Shown piece by piece: positions 1 through 8,620 of a stretch of 64,000 nucleotides of DNA. The position numbers were made by a program, and so were the translations under genes. Below the pieces are notes generated by a model. That model saw nothing but the letters and a program-made list of their open reading frames with translations. It made no database searches and was not told the DNA's origin. The stretch covers positions 403,297 to 467,296 of the forward strand of contig CBDDDT010000001.1 of assembly GCA_965226755.1 (NCBI GenBank). Direction: 5' to 3'. Source of the DNA: Bog-113 sp965226755 (GTDB taxonomy: Bacteria; Acidobacteriota; Terriglobia; Bryobacterales; Bryobacteraceae). How positions within the stretch are numbered: position 1 is the stretch's first letter; each line of letters opens with the position of its first letter.

Positions 1-622
1 TCCGGTCGGCGGTGTTCCCGGTCAGGATGACTGCGCCGTCTCGCCGCAGGCGCACCAGCGAAGGCGCGGCCGAAAGCCGCGGCGACACCGCGAGTTGGCG
101 GCTTTGGGGCGCATACCGGCCAATCGCGTGGATCTCCGGAAAGGCTACGACAATCTGATTTTCCATGACGTCGAAATCCGCGCCTTGCGCCGGCAGCCGG
201 ACGCTCTGCTGGCGCGCGCCGGAGCCGATCCGGAACTCGGCGAGCGCGTCCGGCTCGCGCAGCAGGATCCAGAGCGAACTCTCCGCCGCGTCCACACACG
301 CCGCCTGCGGCTTTCCGCGGAGCGGGACCGATCTTTCCACCCGCAGCGTGTCCAGGTTCAGAACGGTCATCGACGGAGAATCGGCGCTAAGCACGAAGGC
401 GAGCGATCGCGAAGGCGCGGCCAGAAGCCACGACGGGGCGGCGTCTACCGGGATCTCCTTGAGACGCGCGAACCGGCTCAAGTCGATGACGGCGACATTG
501 TGGCTGTCATGAATCGCGATAAGCGCGTAGCCTTGATAGCGCGGCGATTTCTTCCGCCCGCAGCCGAAAAACGCGAGAGCGGGAGAAACCATTCCGGAGC
601 GCAGCCAGTCTCGGCGAGTCAT
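1..622 (-). CDS. Exported beta-propeller-like protein, truncated by the left window edge
   Basis: Translating the minus strand from the ATG at 622 gives an open frame of 207 residues that runs off the window. It begins MTRRDWLRSG and reaches a Cys at residue 21 (FFGCG), so it has a twin-arginine-like or lipoprotein leader. The body has short repeated blade-like units (HDSHNVAVIDLS, LNLDTLRVERSV, AESSLWILL) like YncE/NHL-type propellers that bind a ligand or partner in the periplasm. It is divergent from the GH127 gene, with 30 bp between start codons. A TATAGT box lies 16 nt upstream of its start. Substrate and exact family are not determinable from this fragment. Confidence 0.7.
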   Translation of the reverse strand, partial: MTRRDWLRSGMVSPALAFFGCGRKKSPRYQGYALIAIHDSHNVAVIDLSRFARLKEIPVDAAPSWLLAAPSRSLAFVLSADSPSMTVLNLDTLRVERSVPLRGKPQAACVDAAESSLWILLREPDALAEFRIGSGARQQSVRLPAQGADFDVMENQIVVAFPEIHAIGRYAPQSRQLAVSPRLSAAPSLVRLRRDGAVILTGNTADR

Positions 623-637
623 CGGTTCGATTCCTGC

Positions 638-652
638 TACTATACTGCCCAC
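638..652 (+). promoter_or_regulatory. Putative -10 box of a leaderless promoter for the GH127 gene
   Basis: TATACT at 641-646 ends exactly 6 nt before the ATG at 653, which would place the transcription start on the start codon. The same AT core read on the other strand gives TATAGT for the divergent gene. No Shine-Dalgarno sequence and no clear -35 box are visible. Inferred from spacing only. Confidence 0.45.
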
Positions 653-2425
653 ATGAAGTGCGCGGTCCTGCTCTTGTTTTCCGTGGCGTTGCTGGCGGCG
701 GCTCCGCCCAAGCCCGCGGTCCCGGACAAAGTTCCCGATCTTTTCACTCCGGCGCCGTTTGGCGCTCAGGAAATCGGCGGATTGCTCGCGGAACGGATGC
801 GGGTCAATCTGGAGGATCGTCTCCTCCATCTGGACGAAACGGGCGTCATCGAGGGGTTTCAGCACCGGCCGGGGAAACAGGACTGGATCGGCGAGCATGC
901 CGGTAAGTTTCTGGACGCCGCCGCCAACACATGGGAGTATACGCACGACGCACGGCTGAAGACGCTGATGGACCGCGTCGCCGCCGAACTGATCGCCGCC
1001 CAGATGCCCGACGGCTACCTGGGCACTTACACCGCCGACAAGCGCTGGACGAGCTGGGATGTGTGGGTGCATAAGTACGACCTGATCGGGCTTCTTAGTT
1101 ACTACCGCGTCACCGGCGACGCCGCCTCCCTGCAAGCCGCGCGCGGGATCGGCGATCTGCTGGTGCGCACCTTCGGCGATCAGCCGGGACAACGAGACAT
1201 CATCGCGGGGGATCCGCAGGCCGGCATGGCGTCCACCAGCGTTCTGGAACCGATGGTGCTGTTGTATCGCTATACCGGAAAACGTTCTTACCTTGACTTC
1301 TGTTACTACATAACCCGCGCCTGGCAGCAGCCGAACGGGCCGCATATCATCGATTCGCTCATGACCAACGGCAGCGTCTTTCTAACCGCCAATGCGAAGG
1401 CCTATGAGATGTTGTCCAATCTCGTGGGACTTGCCGAACTCTATCGGACGACGGGCGAAGTGCGCTTTTTGTCGCCGATTAAGATCGCGTGGGAAGATAT
1501 CGCCGCGCGCCGCCTGTATATATCGGGAACCGCTAGCTCGAGCGAACACTTCCAGGATAACGACGTTCTTCCGGCGGATGAGAAAGCCGAGGTGGGCGAA
1601 GGCTGCGTAACCGTGACCTGGATGCAGTTGAACTTACAACTGCTTCGTCTCACCGGCGAATCGAAGTATGGCGACCAACTCGAGCGCACGGTTTTCAATC
1701 AGCTGCTCGCCGCGCAGAATCCAGCCAACGGGCAAATCTGCTACTTCACTCCGCTGAACGGGCGGAAGAAGCCGGGCCCGGGAATCAGCTGCTGCGTATC
1801 AAGCGAGCCGCGCGGGATTTCGCTCATCCCGAAAACAGCGTGGGGTCTCCGCGGCGGCGGTTTAGCCGTCATTCAGTACGTGCCGGGCCACTTGAAAACG
1901 TCTGTCGCCGCCATTGACTCGGCCACCGGCTTTCCGGCGAGCGGACACGTCACCCTCACCGTTCATCCCGGTTCCCGTTCAAACTTTCCCCTTTTTCTGC
2001 GTGTCCCGGATTGGACGCGGCGCTTCGTGGCGACCGTGGGAGATGCGTCCTACGTGGGGCATCCCGGCGAGTTTCTTCCGATTGCCCGCGCCTGGCGGCC
2101 GGGAGATCGCGTGGAAATCGACATGGAGATGACTGTCGATCTGATTTCGGGCGGAAAGACCTATCCGAATTCCGTCGCGATTCAGCGCGGTCCCCAGGTG
2201 CTGGCGCTCGAATCGGTTCTGAACCCGCTGCTGGCTCATCCCGAAGCAGCCGCTCCCAAGGGCGCGGCGATCGCGAGCTTGAATCTGCATGACGCATCGG
2301 CGCAGTTGCCGGCCTCGTGGCCGTTTCACGAGGCGTTCGCGGTGGACAGTAAATCCGGCCCGCCCTTGGTCCTGGTGCCTTTTGCCGACGCGACGGATTA
2401 CCGGGTTTGGCTGGCAAAGCCGTGA
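653..2425 (+). CDS. Glycoside hydrolase family 127 (beta-L-arabinofuranosidase, DUF1680)
   Basis: The 590-residue protein starts at 653 with a classic signal peptide (MKCAVLLLFSVALLAAA); the open frame continues upstream but that part is antisense to the neighbouring gene and is not protein-like. The alpha-barrel region with WVHKYDLIGLLSYY and the later beta-domain match DUF1680/GH127, which releases beta-linked L-arabinofuranose from plant hydroxyproline-rich glycans. The family's zinc/nucleophile residues appear as E316-G-C318 and the paired C380-C381 (SCC). It probably acts in the periplasm. The gene stands alone and is followed by the mre operon. Family assignment is strong; the sugar specificity is inferred. 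Confidence 0.88.
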   Translation: MKCAVLLLFSVALLAAAPPKPAVPDKVPDLFTPAPFGAQEIGGLLAERMRVNLEDRLLHLDETGVIEGFQHRPGKQDWIGEHAGKFLDAAANTWEYTHDARLKTLMDRVAAELIAAQMPDGYLGTYTADKRWTSWDVWVHKYDLIGLLSYYRVTGDAASLQAARGIGDLLVRTFGDQPGQRDIIAGDPQAGMASTSVLEPMVLLYRYTGKRSYLDFCYYITRAWQQPNGPHIIDSLMTNGSVFLTANAKAYEMLSNLVGLAELYRTTGEVRFLSPIKIAWEDIAARRLYISGTASSSEHFQDNDVLPADEKAEVGEGCVTVTWMQLNLQLLRLTGESKYGDQLERTVFNQLLAAQNPANGQICYFTPLNGRKKPGPGISCCVSSEPRGISLIPKTAWGLRGGGLAVIQYVPGHLKTSVAAIDSATGFPASGHVTLTVHPGSRSNFPLFLRVPDWTRRFVATVGDASYVGHPGEFLPIARAWRPGDRVEIDMEMTVDLISGGKTYPNSVAIQRGPQVLALESVLNPLLAHPEAAAPKGAAIASLNLHDASAQLPASWPFHEAFAVDSKSGPPLVLVPFADATDYRVWLAKP

Positions 2426-2433
2426 AACATAAG

Positions 2434-2491
2434 GAAGAAACCCAAACTGCGTGCTACGATGAACGCTAGTTCTCCTCTGGCCGGTTTCTTC
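2434..2491 (+). repeat. Inverted repeat in the mreB leader
   Basis: GAAGAAACC (2434-2442) is the exact reverse complement of GGTTTCTTC (2483-2491), separated by 40 nt and ending 7 nt before the mreB ATG. A TACGAT box (2455-2460) lies inside the loop. It could form a stem in the 5' leader of the rod operon; no regulator can be named. Confidence 0.35.
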
Positions 2492-2498
2492 TTAATTC

Positions 2499-3523
2499 AT
2501 GAATCTTCGTTCGCTTTTTAGCCTTTTTCGTCTGATCTTGCCATCGATCTTGGAACGGCCAACACGCTGGTGTTCGCCAAGGGCAAAGGCATTGTCGTAA
2601 ATGAACCGTCTATCGTCGCGCTGAACAAGAACACGGGCGAAGTGGAGGCGGTGGGAAAGGAAGCGAAGGAGATGCTCGGGCGCACGCCGGGCAACATCGT
2701 TGCGATCCGCCCGATGAAGGACGGCGTCATCGCTGATTTTAAAGTCACCGAGCGCATGCTGAATTACTTCATTCAGAAGGCGCACAACCGGAAGATGCTG
2801 GTGCACCCGCGCATCGTAATCGGCGTGCCCAGCGAAATCACACAGGTGGAAAAGCGGGCCGTCATGGATTCGGCGTACCGCGCCAAGGCGAGCGAAGTTC
2901 ATCTGGTGGAACAGGCCATGGTGGCGGCCATCGGCGCGGGTCTGCCGATTACGGAGCCTTCCGGCAACATGGTCGTCGATATCGGCGGCGGCACCACGGA
3001 TGTAGCGGTCATCTCGCTCTCCGGAATCGTCTACTCCCGATCCGTGCGCGTGGCGGGCAATGAGATGGACGACGCGATCATGCAGTACCTCAAGCGGAAA
3101 TATAATCTGCTGATCGGAGAGCGCACGGCGGAGGCGATCAAGATCGAGATCGGTTCCGCTTACCCGCTGGATCGTCCCCTGACCATGGAGATCAAGGGCC
3201 GCAACCTGATCGAGGGCGTTCCCAAGACGATCACGATCGAGGACGCGGAAATTCGCGAGTCTCTCTCGGAAAATGTCGCAACCATTCTGAACGCCATCCG
3301 GGTGGCGCTGGAACGCACTCCCCCGGAATTGAGCGCGGATATCAGCGACCGCGGAATTGTGCTGACCGGCGGCGGGGCGCTCCTCAAGAATCTGGACAAG
3401 CGCATTCGCGAAGAGACTGGGTTGCCCGTCTCCATTGCGGACGACCCGCTCGCTTCGGTCGTATTGGGAACCGGCAAGATGCTGAGCGATTTCCGGCTGC
3501 TCCGCAAGATCTCGATCGATTAG
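2499..3523 (+). CDS. mreB: Rod shape-determining protein MreB, interrupted by an apparent -1 frameshift near its start
   Basis: MreB is the bacterial actin that organises the elongation machinery beneath the inner membrane. The ATG at 2499 encodes MNLRSLFSLF, then the frame is lost at a run of five T (2524-2528). Reading one base back restores SSDLAIDLGTANTLVF, the phosphate-1 loop, and the remaining 317 residues (open from GTG 2570). Other actin-fold motifs are intact: DIGGGTTDVAV (phosphate 2) and LTGGGALLKNL (adenosine). With the shift repaired the protein is about 341 residues, the normal MreB length; starting at 2570 would delete the nucleotide-binding loop, so that start is unlikely. 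It leads the mreBCD-mrdA-rodA operon. Sequencing error versus real shift cannot be decided here. Confidence 0.9.
2524..2528 (+). other. Apparent frameshift site (T5 run) in mreB
   Basis: Codons AGC CTT TTT are followed by CGT in the frame of ATG 2499, but the conserved continuation TCG TCT GAT CTT GCC needs one more T. A sixth T would give an uninterrupted MreB. In the downstream frame a TAG lies just upstream (2519-2521) and no ordinary start codon precedes GTG 2570. Confidence 0.8.
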
Positions 3524-3578
3524 CCCGGTCTGCAAGCTCTCGTTCCGGCGAGCGGCCGCCGGTTAAGCTGAATAAACC

Positions 3579-4703
3579 ATGGATTCTTTGCTCAACAGGT
3601 ATCGCAGCATCGTTTTGTTGCTGGTGGTGCTTGTCGCGCAACTGATCTTCCTGGCATACCAGGTCAAGACGGAAAACGACGTCCGGGTGATCCGCGTCTG
3701 GGCGGTCACGGTGATTACCCCGATTGCGCAGATCGCGGAAACTACGCGCGGCGCCATCTATGGCGTGTTCCACAATTACTTCGATCTGCACAACGCCCGC
3801 GACGAGAATCGCGACATGCGGTCGCAGATAGACAAGCTCAAACTGGAAAATCAGTTTCTCAAGGCGCAGTTGAATACGGCGGACCGCGTCAAAGCACTGT
3901 CGGCCTTTGAAAAGCAGACTCCCTCGCGCCTGGTCGCGGCGCGGATTATCGGGACGGCGACCAGTTCGGCGAGCCGAATCGTGTTCCTGGATCGCGGCTC
4001 CAACGCGGAAGTGGAAAAAGGGATGGCCGTGATCACGCCGGATGGGATCGTGGGCAAAGTGCTGGACGCCTACCCGACAGCCTCCCAGGCGCTGCTGGCG
4101 ACCGATCCGGGGTTTGCGGCCGGCGTGGTGTCCCAAAAAAATCACGTGCGAGGCATTCTGCGCGGCGTCGGTTCGGGCAAGTGCAAGGTCGACATGGTGC
4201 AGAACGAAGAGAAAGTGGATGTCGGGGAAGCGTTTTTTACGTCAGGCGACGACCGCATCTTTCCGCGCGGGCTTCCGGTGGGCAAAGCGGCGGTGGTGCG
4301 TGACGGCGCTCAGTTCAAAGACATTCTGTTGTATCCCTCGGGGCTGCAGAATGGACCCGAAGAAGTGTTGATCGTGCTGCATGGCGTGCATCAATTGATC
4401 CCGGAAAACCCGGAGACGGCTGGCGGGGAGGAGGTTTACATGGGCAGTCCCCCGCCCGCGGGCAAGAGCGGCCCGGCGCCCCGGCCGCCGCTTGCACGGA
4501 TGCGGACCGTTTGGTCGATCGGTACAAGCAGATCGGCACGATGGAAGGGCACAAATTCGGCGAGGGCAACATGCCCAATTTCAACGTGCCGGTTCCCGCG
4601 GCTGGAGCTAAACCGCCGTCCGCGCCGGCGGGCAGCCCGGCCGCCGCCAAGCCCGTGCCCGTTAAGTCCCCAGCCACGCAGATTCCCGCCGCTGCGGGGG
4701 TAG
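3579..4703 (+). CDS. mreC: Rod shape-determining protein MreC, C-terminal tail out of frame
   Basis: MreC is a single-pass inner-membrane protein whose periplasmic beta-domain links MreB to the PBP2/RodA synthase. The N-terminus MDSLLNRYRSIVLLLVVLVAQ provides the membrane segment; a coiled-coil stretch (about residues 68-110, NRDMRSQIDKLKLENQFLK) and the MreC beta core follow (GTATSSASRIVFLDRG to LPSGLQNGPEEVLIVLHG, ending near residue 275). After about 4440 the frame becomes Arg-rich and shadow-like, while the next frame carries a sensible tail (separate entry). The gene starts 55 bp after mreB and its intact tail would end 4 bp before mreD. The core is complete, so function may survive in either frame. 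Confidence 0.9.
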   Translation: MDSLLNRYRSIVLLLVVLVAQLIFLAYQVKTENDVRVIRVWAVTVITPIAQIAETTRGAIYGVFHNYFDLHNARDENRDMRSQIDKLKLENQFLKAQLNTADRVKALSAFEKQTPSRLVAARIIGTATSSASRIVFLDRGSNAEVEKGMAVITPDGIVGKVLDAYPTASQALLATDPGFAAGVVSQKNHVRGILRGVGSGKCKVDMVQNEEKVDVGEAFFTSGDDRIFPRGLPVGKAAVVRDGAQFKDILLYPSGLQNGPEEVLIVLHGVHQLIPENPETAGGEEVYMGSPPPAGKSGPAPRPPLARMRTVWSIGTSRSARWKGTNSARATCPISTCRFPRLELNRRPRRRAARPPPSPCPLSPQPRRFPPLRG

Positions 4704-4828
4704 ACGGCGATCAGCCCGTGCCGTTATCGAAACAACGGCCCCGCCCGGCGGCGCCCAAACAGACGCCGCCTCCCGCAACCGCGCCCCCGACAGAACCCAG
4801 GCCCGCCGCGGCGGCGCAGCAACGGTAA
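4442..4828 (+). other. mreC: Displaced C-terminal reading frame of MreC
   Basis: In the frame one base behind mreC, an open stretch reads TDADRLVDRYKQIG, EGHKFGEGNMPNFNVPVP and a Pro/Ala-rich tail, stopping at TAA 4826-4828 just before mreD. This looks like genuine MreC C-terminus, whereas the zero frame of mreC here is composed of Arg/Pro-rich residues and stops at 4703. One missing base in the GC-rich stretch around 4445-4490 would explain it; for example one additional G in the CCCGGCGCC region would fuse the two frames into a protein of about 416 residues. It is a second frameshift of the same sign as in mreB. Confidence 0.65.
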
Positions 4829-4832
4829 TCCG

Positions 4833-5363
4833 ATGAGTCCTTCCGGCGACAGAATCCTGGCGACGCAAAGGGAGAGCCGCATTGCCCAGTTTCGCGGCTG
4901 GGTGCTGGTTGCGGTTCCGCTGGCCGCCCTGGTGTTCCAGGCTTACGTGCCGTTGTTCTATCAGCCGCTCGCTTACCTGGAAGCGACCCTGCTGGTCACG
5001 ATCTATTTCGCGATGATGCGGCATTCGCCCGTGAACGGCATTCTGGTCGGAATGTCGATGGGTCTCGCCCAGGATGCGCTGGCTCACAATTACTTCGGCG
5101 TCTATGGGATCGCCAAGACTCTGGTGGGTTTCTTCGCGGCTTCGATTGGGCTGCGCATCGACGTAAGCGCGCCGTTCGTGCGTCTGCTGGCCTGTTTCAT
5201 CTTTTACCTGTTTCATCAGTTTCTTTACTGGCTGATCTCGCGGGCGCTGCTGGCCCAGCAGATGGCTTTCGATTGGCGTGAGACGCTGGTCGTCGGAGCG
5301 TTGAACGCCGTTGTCGGCGTAGCGCTTTTCCACTTTCTTGATAAGCTGATAGCACGGGACTGA
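4833..5363 (+). CDS. mreD: Rod shape-determining protein MreD
   Basis: The 176-residue protein has five to six hydrophobic segments, from VLVAVPLAALVFQAYVPLFY to VVGALNAVVGVALFHF, the size and topology of MreD, the integral membrane member of the elongasome. The motif QDALAHNYFGVYGIAKTLVG is typical of the family. It lies between mreC and mrdA, starting 4 bp after the displaced mreC frame and 19 bp before mrdA, consistent with one operon. No catalytic role is known for the family. Confidence 0.9.
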   Translation: MSPSGDRILATQRESRIAQFRGWVLVAVPLAALVFQAYVPLFYQPLAYLEATLLVTIYFAMMRHSPVNGILVGMSMGLAQDALAHNYFGVYGIAKTLVGFFAASIGLRIDVSAPFVRLLACFIFYLFHQFLYWLISRALLAQQMAFDWRETLVVGALNAVVGVALFHFLDKLIARD

Positions 5364-5382
5364 TAACCAGTTCCGGGAGTTC

Positions 5383-7266
5383 GTGGCAAATCCCATCGTT
5401 CCTTCTGAAATCGTCGCTCCCGCGGAGCATCCCCAGCTTCGGGACGATCCCAAGCTTTCTTCGGGGAAAGTCGCTTTCTTTCAATATCTTTCCGTAGCGA
5501 TCTTCCTGTTCCTGATCAGCGGTTTCTGGGAGCTGGAGGTCAAGCAGCGCGAGAGCTACAGCGAGATGGCCGAACGCAACCGGATCAAAGCGACGCCCAT
5601 CGTGGCCCCGCGCGGCAAGATTCTGGACCGGGACGGCCGCGTGATCGTCGATAACCACCTCACCTGGTCTCTGCTGCTGGCCCGCGAGAACCTGAAGCCG
5701 GAGCATCTGCCCGGCATCGCGGCAGGCCTCAATTTGGACCTGGAAGATCTGAAGACAAAGCTGGGCCGGTTCCGGAAGCAGCCGGCTTACGTGCCGGTCA
5801 TCATCAAAGAAGATCTCAGCCCGGAAGACCTGGCGTTCGTCGAATCGCATCGCGACCCGGAGTTTTATCCGGAGCTCGAACTGCTGCAGGCTCAGCGGCG
5901 GCTTTATCCGCAGAACGGATTTGCCGCTCACGTCATCGGGTACACGGGTGAGATCAGCGAGGCCGAACTGGACGACCCGCTGTATGCCAACTATCATCCC
6001 GGCGACGTGATCGGAAAGTTCGGCATCGAACGCCAGTACAACGACATGCTCATGGGCGTTGACGGACAGCGTCAGGTGATGGTCGATAGCCGCGGCAATG
6101 AGCGGCAGGTGATCGGCACCAAGGAAGCCAAATCAGGGCAGCGCCTGCAACTCACGCTCGATCTGGATCTGCAGTCCGTAGCCGAACTGTCCATGGAAGG
6201 CCGTCAGGGCGCCGCGATCGCGATCAACCCGCAGAACGGCGAGATCCTGGCCATGGTTTCGCGGCCCACTTTCGACCCCAATAAGTTCACCGTTCGCATT
6301 CGCTCCAAAGACTGGCGCGAGTATGCCGACGACCCCGACCGTCCTCTTTTTAACCGTGTGATCCAGGCCCAGCTCGCGCCCGGGTCCACCTTCAAGCCGA
6401 TCATGGCGGTGGCGGGGATAGATAGAGGCGTGATCGAGGAAGATACGATTTTCCACTGTTACGGGGGCGAATCGTTTTACGGGCACTATTACACCTGCCT
6501 GGAGCATCACGGCGCCATCAGCCTGCATCGCGGAATCGTCCAATCATGCGACGTGTATTTCTATAACGTCGCCAACCGGCTGGGTATTGATCCGATCAAT
6601 CACTACGCCGAGATGATGGGCCTGGGGCACAAAACGGGCGTGGATCTGCCCAACGAGGCCGCCGGTCTGGTGCCGTCTTCGGCCTGGAAGATTCGCACCC
6701 AGCGCGAGAAATGGTTTGCGGGCGAGACCATCTCGGTGGGAATCGGGCAGGGGGCCACCATAGTGACGCCCCTGCAACTGGTGTCGGCCATCAGCTCGAT
6801 CGGCGTCGGCGGCAAGTGGTACCGTCCGCATCTGCTGCGCGTGGACACGCCCAAGGTCACGGCGAAGGTGATCGTGGCGTCGGAGCGCGCCATCTCGGAT
6901 TCGATCAGCGGGATGTGCGGCGTGGTCAGCGAACCGGGCGGGACGGGTTCGCGAGCCAGGCTGCCGGGGATTGAAGTATGCGGAAAGACCGGCTCGGCCC
7001 AGGTGGCGTCGAATAAGTTCCTGGCGGGCAAACATATCAAAACGAATGGCTGGTTTGTCGCCTTCGCTCCGCGGGAGAACCCCGAGATTGCCGTCGTCGC
7101 CATGTTGGAGAACGCGGGCCACGGCGGCATCGTGGCCGCCCCGATTGTCCGCGACATCATGAAGGCTTATTTCGACAAGAAGGCTGCCCGGCATGGAGAG
7201 CCGCCGCAGCCGATTCGGATGGAAATGCCCACCACGGAACCGGAAAACCCGATCGAGGATCGCTAA
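5383..7266 (+). CDS. mrdA: Penicillin-binding protein 2 (peptidoglycan DD-transpeptidase)
   Basis: This 627-residue class B PBP cross-links peptidoglycan during elongation, partnered with RodA. It begins at GTG 5383 with GGGAG seven nt upstream, has one membrane segment (about residues 27-46), a pedestal domain, and a transpeptidase domain with APGSTFKP (nucleophile Ser about 334, SxxK), QSCDVYFY (SxD, as usual for PBP2) and CGKTGSAQ (KTG about 534). The stop overlaps nothing, but rodA begins on the next base. Length and motif spacing are normal. Target of beta-lactams such as mecillinam in the family. Confidence 0.95.
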   Translation: MANPIVPSEIVAPAEHPQLRDDPKLSSGKVAFFQYLSVAIFLFLISGFWELEVKQRESYSEMAERNRIKATPIVAPRGKILDRDGRVIVDNHLTWSLLLARENLKPEHLPGIAAGLNLDLEDLKTKLGRFRKQPAYVPVIIKEDLSPEDLAFVESHRDPEFYPELELLQAQRRLYPQNGFAAHVIGYTGEISEAELDDPLYANYHPGDVIGKFGIERQYNDMLMGVDGQRQVMVDSRGNERQVIGTKEAKSGQRLQLTLDLDLQSVAELSMEGRQGAAIAINPQNGEILAMVSRPTFDPNKFTVRIRSKDWREYADDPDRPLFNRVIQAQLAPGSTFKPIMAVAGIDRGVIEEDTIFHCYGGESFYGHYYTCLEHHGAISLHRGIVQSCDVYFYNVANRLGIDPINHYAEMMGLGHKTGVDLPNEAAGLVPSSAWKIRTQREKWFAGETISVGIGQGATIVTPLQLVSAISSIGVGGKWYRPHLLRVDTPKVTAKVIVASERAISDSISGMCGVVSEPGGTGSRARLPGIEVCGKTGSAQVASNKFLAGKHIKTNGWFVAFAPRENPEIAVVAMLENAGHGGIVAAPIVRDIMKAYFDKKAARHGEPPQPIRMEMPTTEPENPIEDR

Positions 7267-8358
7267 ATGCCGCTTCGCCGGTTCACCCGCGATTTCGACT
7301 GGCCGATGCTGCTGATCGTTTTCATCATCTGCGGCGTGGGAGTCGTGCAAATCTTCAGCGCCACGCGCGAGACCGGTTTTCAGGACGTGTGGTGGAAACA
7401 GCTTGTTTACATCGGGATGGGTCTGGTCCTGATGTGGATTACCACGTCAATCGACTACCATACCCTGCTTGAACAGGCCAATGTCTTGTATGGGATCTCA
7501 GTCGCCGGGTTGTTCGGCGTTCTGGTGATCGGGAAGACCGTGCTGGGGGGGAAACGCTGGATTCCCCTGCCCGGCGGATTCAATTTACAGGTATCGGAGT
7601 TCGCCAAGCTGGTGATACTATTGATCGTAGCCCGGCAATTGACGCGGTTCTCGAGCGACGTTTTGGAGCTTCGGGATCTCCTGCGGATCACTATTCTGGT
7701 GGTGGTTCCCATGGGGCTCGTTGCGGCCGAACCGGATCTCGGCACGGCGTTGACCTACCTTCCCATTCTCGGGATAGGGGTATTTTTAGCCGGGTTGAGA
7801 TGGCAGTATTGGGCGGCGATCGCGCTGATTGTCGCGATTGTGGTGCCTCTGGGTTTTTCCGTAATGAAGGATTACCAGAGGAATCGGATTTTGAGTTTTT
7901 TGGATCCGGATCGTGATCCGAAGGGTTCCGGTTATCAGTTGATTCAATCCCGGATCTCGGTCGGCGCCGGAGGGATGTGGGGTAAGGGCGTCACCAAGGG
8001 TTCGCAGACACAGTTGGGTTTCCTGCCGATCCCGCATACGGATTTTATTTTCTCCGCTTTTGCGGAGGAGCATGGGTTTGTTGGAGTTATTGTGGTTTTG
8101 TCGTTGTATTTCGTTCTGTTGATGCAGATCGTGCAGAACGCTCAAACCGCGCCCGATCGGGCGGGCATGTTCTTGTGCATGGGCGTTGCTGCCCTGTTGT
8201 TGTTTCATTTGCTGGTGAATGTAGGGATGGTGGTCGGGCGCATGCCGGTTACGGGCATCCCACTGCCTTTGATGAGTTACGGTGGCTCCAGTCTATGGTC
8301 TGTTTTCATGATGCTGGGGCTGGTCAATAACGTTCGGTTGCGCAGATTTGTGAATTAG
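7267..8358 (+). CDS. rodA: RodA, SEDS-family peptidoglycan glycosyltransferase
   Basis: The 363-residue multispanning protein polymerises lipid II into glycan strands together with PBP2. Family signatures are visible: AEPDLGTALTYLP (catalytic Asp loop), FIFSAFAEEHGFVGVI, and GIPLPLMSYGGSSLWS near the C-terminus, with about ten hydrophobic segments. The ATG follows the mrdA stop codon directly, implying translational coupling. It is the last gene of the mre/rod operon before a 262-bp gap. Confidence 0.95.
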   Translation: MPLRRFTRDFDWPMLLIVFIICGVGVVQIFSATRETGFQDVWWKQLVYIGMGLVLMWITTSIDYHTLLEQANVLYGISVAGLFGVLVIGKTVLGGKRWIPLPGGFNLQVSEFAKLVILLIVARQLTRFSSDVLELRDLLRITILVVVPMGLVAAEPDLGTALTYLPILGIGVFLAGLRWQYWAAIALIVAIVVPLGFSVMKDYQRNRILSFLDPDRDPKGSGYQLIQSRISVGAGGMWGKGVTKGSQTQLGFLPIPHTDFIFSAFAEEHGFVGVIVVLSLYFVLLMQIVQNAQTAPDRAGMFLCMGVAALLLFHLLVNVGMVVGRMPVTGIPLPLMSYGGSSLWSVFMMLGLVNNVRLRRFVN

Positions 8359-8620
8359 AAATTTGGGAGCCCGTAAGAACTCTCGGCGATGGCTTTATGC
8401 CGCTGATGAATGAAGGAGCGGTTCCCCGGCTTGGTTCGGATGTCAGAGAAGCTTTTGATGTAGCTGCCAATAACAAGATCCATCCGGATCGGCAAGCGTG
8501 ATGGCTGACAGGTTTACCTGCTTGCGCTGAAGTAAACGGCGCTTGGCGGAAGGCACGCAAGGGTGAAACACTCCTCTTCGTCGCCGAGCTTCTTCATAGG
8601 GAGCCCGACGGAGAGAGAAA
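8359..8620 (+). other. Gap between rodA and rng, with a possible short ORF
   Basis: This 262-bp stretch has no confident gene. One frame stays open through the rodA stop and gives a 34-codon ORF from ATG 8399 (MPLMNEGAVPRLGSDV...) ending at TGA 8501, protein-like but without a Shine-Dalgarno sequence. The short dyad CAGGT-TT-ACCTG follows that ORF. The stretch is most simply the 5' leader of rng, a gene class often regulated through its leader. Confidence 0.3.

Noticed and set aside
95..652. Upstream extension of the GH127 frame
   Set aside because: Signal peptide begins at 653 and the extension is antisense to a good minus-strand exported protein.
2492..3535. Minus-strand ORF of 347 codons opposite mreB
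   Set aside because: It mirrors mreB codon by codon, has Arg/His/Asp-rich composition typical of shadow frames in GC-rich DNA and no start signal.
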